This document shows, in pieces, positions 6,648 to 8,672 of a DNA stretch of 8,672 nt. The notes beneath the pieces were generated by a model. That model ran no database searches. It was not told the DNA's origin and saw only the letters and a program-made list of their open reading frames with translations. The stretch is taken from NCBI GenBank assembly GCA_002898115.1, contig BDTL01000090.1, positions 1 through 8,672 on the forward strand, read 5' to 3'. The stretch's first letter is position 1. Every line of letters begins with the position of its first letter. The stretch is from a bacterium BMS3Bbin02. Lineage in GTDB: Bacteria; Actinomycetota; Acidimicrobiia; Spongiisociales; UBA5794. Both the position numbers and the translations under genes were made by a program.

Positions 6648-6675
6648 ACACGCCTGGACTGCGGAGAAGGTTTAC
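6648..6675 (-). promoter_or_regulatory. Candidate ECF-type promoter for the sigma/membrane-protein operon
   Basis: On the minus strand, GTAAACC (6675-6669) is followed after 16 nt by CGTGT (6652-6648). This resembles ECF promoters, which have an AAC-containing -35 and a CGT-containing -10. The predicted start site falls near 6640-6645, right at the 5' end of the longest sigma reading frame. The pattern suggests that the sigma factor reads its own promoter. Confidence 0.4.
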
Positions 6676-6721
6676 TCCCTTCAATTCATCGCCCGGGATT
6701 TACCGGGACTTGAGGGAACGC

Positions 6722-6782
6722 GTGAACGCCGCCGTAGCGACCCGGGCGGTGGGGGGAGGGCCCGATGTCTGGCGGCGTTCAC
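6722..6782. repeat. Perfect 12-bp inverted repeat around a G6/C6 run
   Basis: GTGAACGCCGCC (6722-6733) is the exact reverse complement of GGCGGCGTTCAC (6771-6782), and a G-T pair extends the stem. Inside, CGGGC (6743-6747) pairs with GCCCG (6760-6764), leaving a 12-nt loop that contains six consecutive G on the plus strand, i.e. CCUCCCCCCACC in a minus-strand RNA. The plus strand of the inner segment is also rich in GG/GGG tracts and could form a G-quadruplex. Confidence 0.75.
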
Positions 6783-6832
6783 TTTGTTGAGCTGGTGGGA
6801 TCACCTGCTCGATGGGGCAAATAGGGGTCACA

Positions 6833-6889
6833 GGCGGATTGATGGGGCCGGTGCAAGGCACCAGGCCCCAGCGTAGGGGCTATTCCGCC
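6833..6889. repeat. Branched inverted repeat with alternative GCCCC/GGGGC pairings
   Basis: An outer stem GGCGGA (6833-6838) / TCCGCC (6884-6889) encloses a strong hairpin. In that hairpin, GGGGCCGGTGC (6844-6854) pairs with GCACC (6858-6862) and GGCCCC (6864-6869) around a 3-nt loop, with one bulged A. The same GCCCC (6865-6869) could instead pair with GGGGC at 6876-6880 across a 6-nt loop. A third GGGGC copy stands at 6814-6818, within a GATGGGGC direct repeat (6811-6818 and 6841-6848). Confidence 0.6.
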
Positions 6890-6959
6890 ACGCATACTTG
6901 CCTCATGTCTTAGTGTACCGGAACGGTCGTACAACGCCCATGGGAGGCTCAAGATGGTT

Positions 6960-6965
6960 TAGCCT
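6960..6965 (+). promoter_or_regulatory. Weak -10 candidate (TAGCCT) for tRNA-Arg
   Basis: TAGCCT fits TANNNT and would place a transcription start near 6972, about 5 nt before the mature tRNA. No -35 element is recognisable, so this is tentative. Confidence 0.25.
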
Positions 6966-6976
6966 TGGTGGCGCCT

Positions 6977-7049
6977 GCCCTCGTAGCTCAGGGGATAGAG
7001 CACCGGCCTCCTAAGCCGGGTGTCGGAGGTTCGAATCCTCCCGAGGGCG
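6977..7049 (+). tRNA. tRNA-Arg (anticodon CCT)
   Basis: A complete 73-nt cloverleaf. The acceptor stem is GCCCTCG (6977-6983) with CGAGGGC (7042-7048). The D stem is GCTC/GAGC with loop AGGGGATA. The anticodon stem is CCGGC/GCCGG (7003-7007 and 7015-7019) around loop CTCCTAA, with anticodon CCT at 7010-7012, reading the rare codon AGG. The variable loop is five bases. The T arm is GGAGG-TTCGAAT-CCTCC (7025-7041). The discriminator is G. No CCA is encoded, so it must be added after transcription. Every stem is fully paired and no intron is seen. No integrated element is visible at its 3' end, which is followed 37 nt later by the EamA gene. Confidence 0.97.
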
Positions 7050-7086
7050 CGTACACATTGCCGAAGCGACCGAACTGCCACGAACC

Positions 7087-8001
7087 GTGAAACCCCTCCT
7101 GTCGGCGTTTGCCGGCACTGTCGTCATTTCATTCTCCGCGATACTCGTCAGGCTCGCCGACGTCGAGCCGGTCACGGTGACCCTCTTTCGAGGTGTGTAT
7201 GCAATTCCCGCGGTGGCTCTTCTCGCACTGCTCGACCGTGGCAAGGTTCGTCGAACGCGCAGGGAACGGATGATCGGCGTGCTGGCCGGCATTGCGCTCG
7301 GGGTTGACCTTTCGTTCTGGCACAATTCGATAGCGGATGTGGGAGCGGGTGCCGCGACCGTGCTCGGAGCCACCCAGGTGGTCTGGATCGGTGTCGCAAC
7401 GGTCTTCATCTTTCGAGAACGCATCACGGGGACAGCGCTGGTGATGATCCCGGTCATCCTTGTGGGAATTGTCTTGATCTCGGGTCTCGGTGCCGCCGAT
7501 GCGTACGGGGCAAACCCAATTCGCGGTGTATTCTATGGCGTCCTGACCGGATTCTTCTACGCTCAGTTCATCTTGCTGTTACGAGCGGCCGGCGGACCCG
7601 ACACATCGGCGGCGGCGCGACTCCTGGATGCCGTGGTCGGAGTGACAATCGTCGGACTGATCGCCGCGCTGATCATGCCCCAGGCAATTTCCTTTTCCTG
7701 GTCCTGGCCATCTCACGGCTGGCTGATCGTTCTCGCCGTCGGTCCACAAGCGATTGGATGGGCGCTGATCACGTTCGCCCTCCCCAATCTCCGTGCCCTC
7801 CAGGCGTCGGTGGTAATCCTCATCCAACCAGGACTGACGGTGCTCTGGGCGATGCTCATTTTCGCCGAGGACCCGAACGCTCTGCAATGGATCGGACTCC
7901 TCATGGTGCTCGTTGGAGTCATCGGCACAAACACAGCCGGTGCGGCACGACCCGCCTTAGTCGAGCCGCCACACGAGACTACCGAACCGGCAAGCGGTTA
8001 A
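7087..8001 (+). CDS. EamA/DMT-family transporter
   Basis: A 304-residue inner-membrane protein with about ten hydrophobic helices (near 3-22, 32-50, 62-80, 88-107, 118-134, 146-166, 180-198, 211-229, 240-260 and 265-283). They are arranged as two EamA repeats, roughly 6-135 and 147-283. Each repeat ends with the family's short acidic motif before its last helix: FRERITG near 109-115 and FAEDPNALQWIG near 259-270. Length and topology are normal for the drug/metabolite exporter superfamily, which moves amino acids, metabolites or drugs; the substrate cannot be inferred here. A hydrophilic tail of about 20 residues follows the last helix. The start is GTG at 7087, the only reasonable in-frame start, with no clear ribosome binding site or own promoter. 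It may be transcribed by read-through from the tRNA gene 37 nt upstream. Confidence 0.92.
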   Translation: MKPLLSAFAGTVVISFSAILVRLADVEPVTVTLFRGVYAIPAVALLALLDRGKVRRTRRERMIGVLAGIALGVDLSFWHNSIADVGAGAATVLGATQVVWIGVATVFIFRERITGTALVMIPVILVGIVLISGLGAADAYGANPIRGVFYGVLTGFFYAQFILLLRAAGGPDTSAAARLLDAVVGVTIVGLIAALIMPQAISFSWSWPSHGWLIVLAVGPQAIGWALITFALPNLRALQASVVILIQPGLTVLWAMLIFAEDPNALQWIGLLMVLVGVIGTNTAGAARPALVEPPHETTEPASG

Positions 8002-8004
8002 CAG

Positions 8005-8026
8005 CCGGCGCGTCTCGGCGTGCCGG
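8005..8026 (+). terminator. Terminator-like hairpin after the EamA gene
   Basis: Starting 3 nt after the EamA stop codon, CCGGCGCGT pairs with GCGTGCCGG (9 pairs, two of them wobbles) around a CTCG loop. It is not followed by a T tract. The location suits transcript termination or 3'-end protection. Confidence 0.45.
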
Positions 8027-8089
8027 GATACCCCCTGAGTTCAAGCCACTCGGCGCACCGGCCACCGACCCGGAACATTTATCTGTCGC

Positions 8090-8118
8090 TTGACCGTCAT
8101 CGGAGGTTGCCATAACCG
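8090..8118 (+). promoter_or_regulatory. Candidate promoter for the acidic secreted protein
   Basis: TTGACC (8090-8095) matches the housekeeping -35 at five of six positions and is followed after exactly 17 nt by TAACCG (8113-8118), a poor -10. A start near 8125 would give a leader of about 38 nt containing the AAGGAGG ribosome binding site (8149-8155). An overlapping alternative is an ECF-like pair, GGAAC (8072-8076) and CGTC (8095-8098), 18 nt apart. Confidence 0.35.
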
Positions 8119-8162
8119 AGCCTCAGGCAAAGTGTGCTCAACAGCCTGAAGGAGGCCCCCAC

Positions 8163-8672
8163 ATGTACAAGCGAACCATGGTGATCGCATCGGCCGTTTT
8201 CTCGGTCTTCCTCGTCGCCGGTGTCGCATCGGCGGTCGTCGGTCCGATCGGACCGATGTCAACATCGACAACTGAAGTGACCATCACTTCTCCGACCACG
8301 CCGGACACAACTACACCCGCCACCACCGCCACAGACGACCTCGCCTCTGACGATGATGCCCCTGACCACGACGCAACGGTCGACTCGGACGCCACCTCCG
8401 ACGATGACACTCTCTCCGGCGATGCAGCCGGCGCCGATGCGGTTTCGGACGACAACAGTTCCGATCAATCTGACAATGACGCCACCGACGAATCGGATGA
8501 GAGGGAGACGACGGATCATTCCACGTACGCCGACGACAGCGGCTCGGACCAGTCCGACAACGATGCTGGCGACAGCGACACCCACGCCAACGATAACGAC
8601 GGCTCGGACCAGTCCGACAACGACAGCTCCGACGACAACGACAGCTCCGACGACAACGACAGCTCCGACGAC
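8163..8672 (+). CDS. Secreted Asp/Ser-rich repeat protein (5' part)
   Basis: An open frame of 170 codons runs from ATG 8163 to the window edge without a stop, so the C-terminus is missing. A strong ribosome binding site, AAGGAGG, sits 7 nt before the start. Residues 1-24 are a classical signal peptide: basic MYKR, a hydrophobic core and likely cleavage after VASA. Next come a short VVGPIGPM segment, a Thr/Pro-rich stretch to about residue 57, and then a very acidic region made almost only of Asp, Ser, Asn, Thr, Ala and Gly. This includes repeated GSDQSDND units and a terminal run of NDSSDD units. Almost no basic or hydrophobic residues occur after residue 60. Such composition suggests an extended, disordered, cation-binding wall or extracellular protein, comparable in character to Ser-Asp repeat proteins, but no domain is recognisable. 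Function is unknown; export is well supported. Confidence 0.82.
   Translation, partial: MYKRTMVIASAVFSVFLVAGVASAVVGPIGPMSTSTTEVTITSPTTPDTTTPATTATDDLASDDDAPDHDATVDSDATSDDDTLSGDAAGADAVSDDNSSDQSDNDATDESDERETTDHSTYADDSGSDQSDNDAGDSDTHANDNDGSDQSDNDSSDDNDSSDDNDSSDD
8239..8256. repeat. Perfect 18-bp palindrome within the coding sequence
   Basis: TCGGTCCGATCGGACCGA is identical to its own reverse complement with no spacer. It lies just after the signal peptide codons of the acidic protein, where it encodes the VGPIGP segment. It could be a protein-binding site or an mRNA hairpin, or it could be chance from GC-rich codons. Confidence 0.6.
8541..8623 (+). repeat. 23-bp direct repeat encoding GSDQSDND
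   Basis: An identical 23-nt string beginning GGCTCGGACCAGTCC occurs at 8541-8563 and 8601-8623, 60 nt apart and in frame. It indicates recent duplication within the acidic region. A degenerate older copy encoding SSDQSDND lies near 8457-8480. Confidence 0.8.
8619..8672 (+). repeat. Perfect 18-bp tandem repeat, three copies to the window edge
   Basis: The unit AACGACAGCTCCGACGAC repeats three times without a mismatch (8619-8636, 8637-8654, 8655-8672), encoding NDSSDD each time. The array is cut by the window end, so the total copy number is unknown. Confidence 0.9.

Larger units (their letters stand above)
6676..6890. other. Gene-free intergenic region dense in inverted repeats; candidate structured RNA or leader
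   Basis: No credible coding region lies between the sigma gene and the tRNA (6643-6976). Within it are four consecutive foldable elements. The first is an arm CCC/GGG plus TCAA/TTGA (6677-6684 with 6710-6716, one bulge) around CCCGG/CCGGG (6692-6696 with 6703-6707). The second is a 12-bp perfect inverted repeat at 6722-6782. The third is GAGCTGGTG/CACCTGCTC (6789-6797 with 6802-6810), a 9-position stem with one T-T mismatch and loop GGAT. The fourth is a branched structure at 6833-6889. The orientation is unclear. On the minus strand it could be a long leader of the sigma operon or a separate RNA; a TACACT box at 6917-6912 on that strand could start it. I could not match it to a riboswitch, tmRNA, RNase P RNA, SRP RNA or 6S RNA. 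Confidence 0.4.

Noticed and set aside
6722..6788. The 12-bp inverted repeat followed by CTTTGTT on the plus strand, as an intrinsic terminator
   Set aside because: No plus-strand gene lies upstream that would need terminating (the sigma gene runs the other way), the loop of 37 nt is long, and the T tract is weak.
6977..7089. tRNA-Arg gene as an integration site for a mobile element
   Set aside because: No repeated tRNA 3' fragment, integrase or phage-like gene is visible downstream; an ordinary transporter gene follows.
8041..8585. Minus-strand open frames of 76-108 codons at the right end
   Set aside because: They are antisense to the acidic repeat protein, and their Val/Ser/Gly-rich translation mirrors Asp/Ser/Thr codons.

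Overview
The window looks like a chromosomal stretch from a high-GC actinobacterium. The ATPase closely resembles mycobacterial CtpE. Starts that appear leaderless follow TANNNT-type -10 boxes, and one protein has a Thr/Ser-rich extracytoplasmic linker of a kind frequent in Acidimicrobiia. Class Acidimicrobiia is my best guess, but it rests on style rather than on a marker gene. No phage, transposon or CRISPR signature is visible, and codon use is evenly GC-rich throughout.

Layout. At 3-972, two plus-strand genes overlap in an ATG/TAG junction: the 3' part of a YVTN/YncE-type beta-propeller protein and a small DUF952 protein. They converge on a minus-strand pair: a HAD-superfamily phosphohydrolase (992-1945) and, upstream of it, an unrecognised 130-residue protein (2049-2441). 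The promoter of that small protein carries two tandem copies of an inverted repeat, TTACA-N4-TGTA. Divergent from it is a full-length P-type ATPase of the CtpE calcium-transporter family (2570-5080). Its usual membrane-embedded PEGL glutamate is a glutamine.

The ATPase converges on a minus-strand two-gene operon (6636 to 5126). The first gene is an ECF sigma factor. The second overlaps it by 4 nt and encodes a single-pass membrane protein with a Thr-rich stalk and two Ig-like modules, most simply read as a non-zinc anti-sigma or sensor partner. An ECF-like promoter sits directly in front of the operon, which suggests autoregulation.

From 6643 to 6976 no gene is visible, but the DNA is dense in inverted repeats. 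These include a perfect 12-bp inverted repeat around a G6/C6 run and a branched structure with two mutually exclusive GCCCC/GGGGC pairings. It could be a structured non-coding RNA or a long 5' leader. It is followed by tRNA-Arg(CCT) at 6977-7049 and, 37 nt later, an EamA/DMT-family transporter (7087-8001). The window ends inside a secreted, extremely Asp/Ser-rich repeat protein (8163 onward) that has a signal peptide, a strong ribosome binding site and a perfect 18-bp tandem repeat at the window edge.

Most genes look like unrelated housekeeping or accessory units. The parts that clearly belong together are the sigma/membrane-protein pair and the overlapping propeller/DUF952 pair. The least explained parts are the structured intergenic region, the tandem operator and the glutamate-to-glutamine change in the ATPase.
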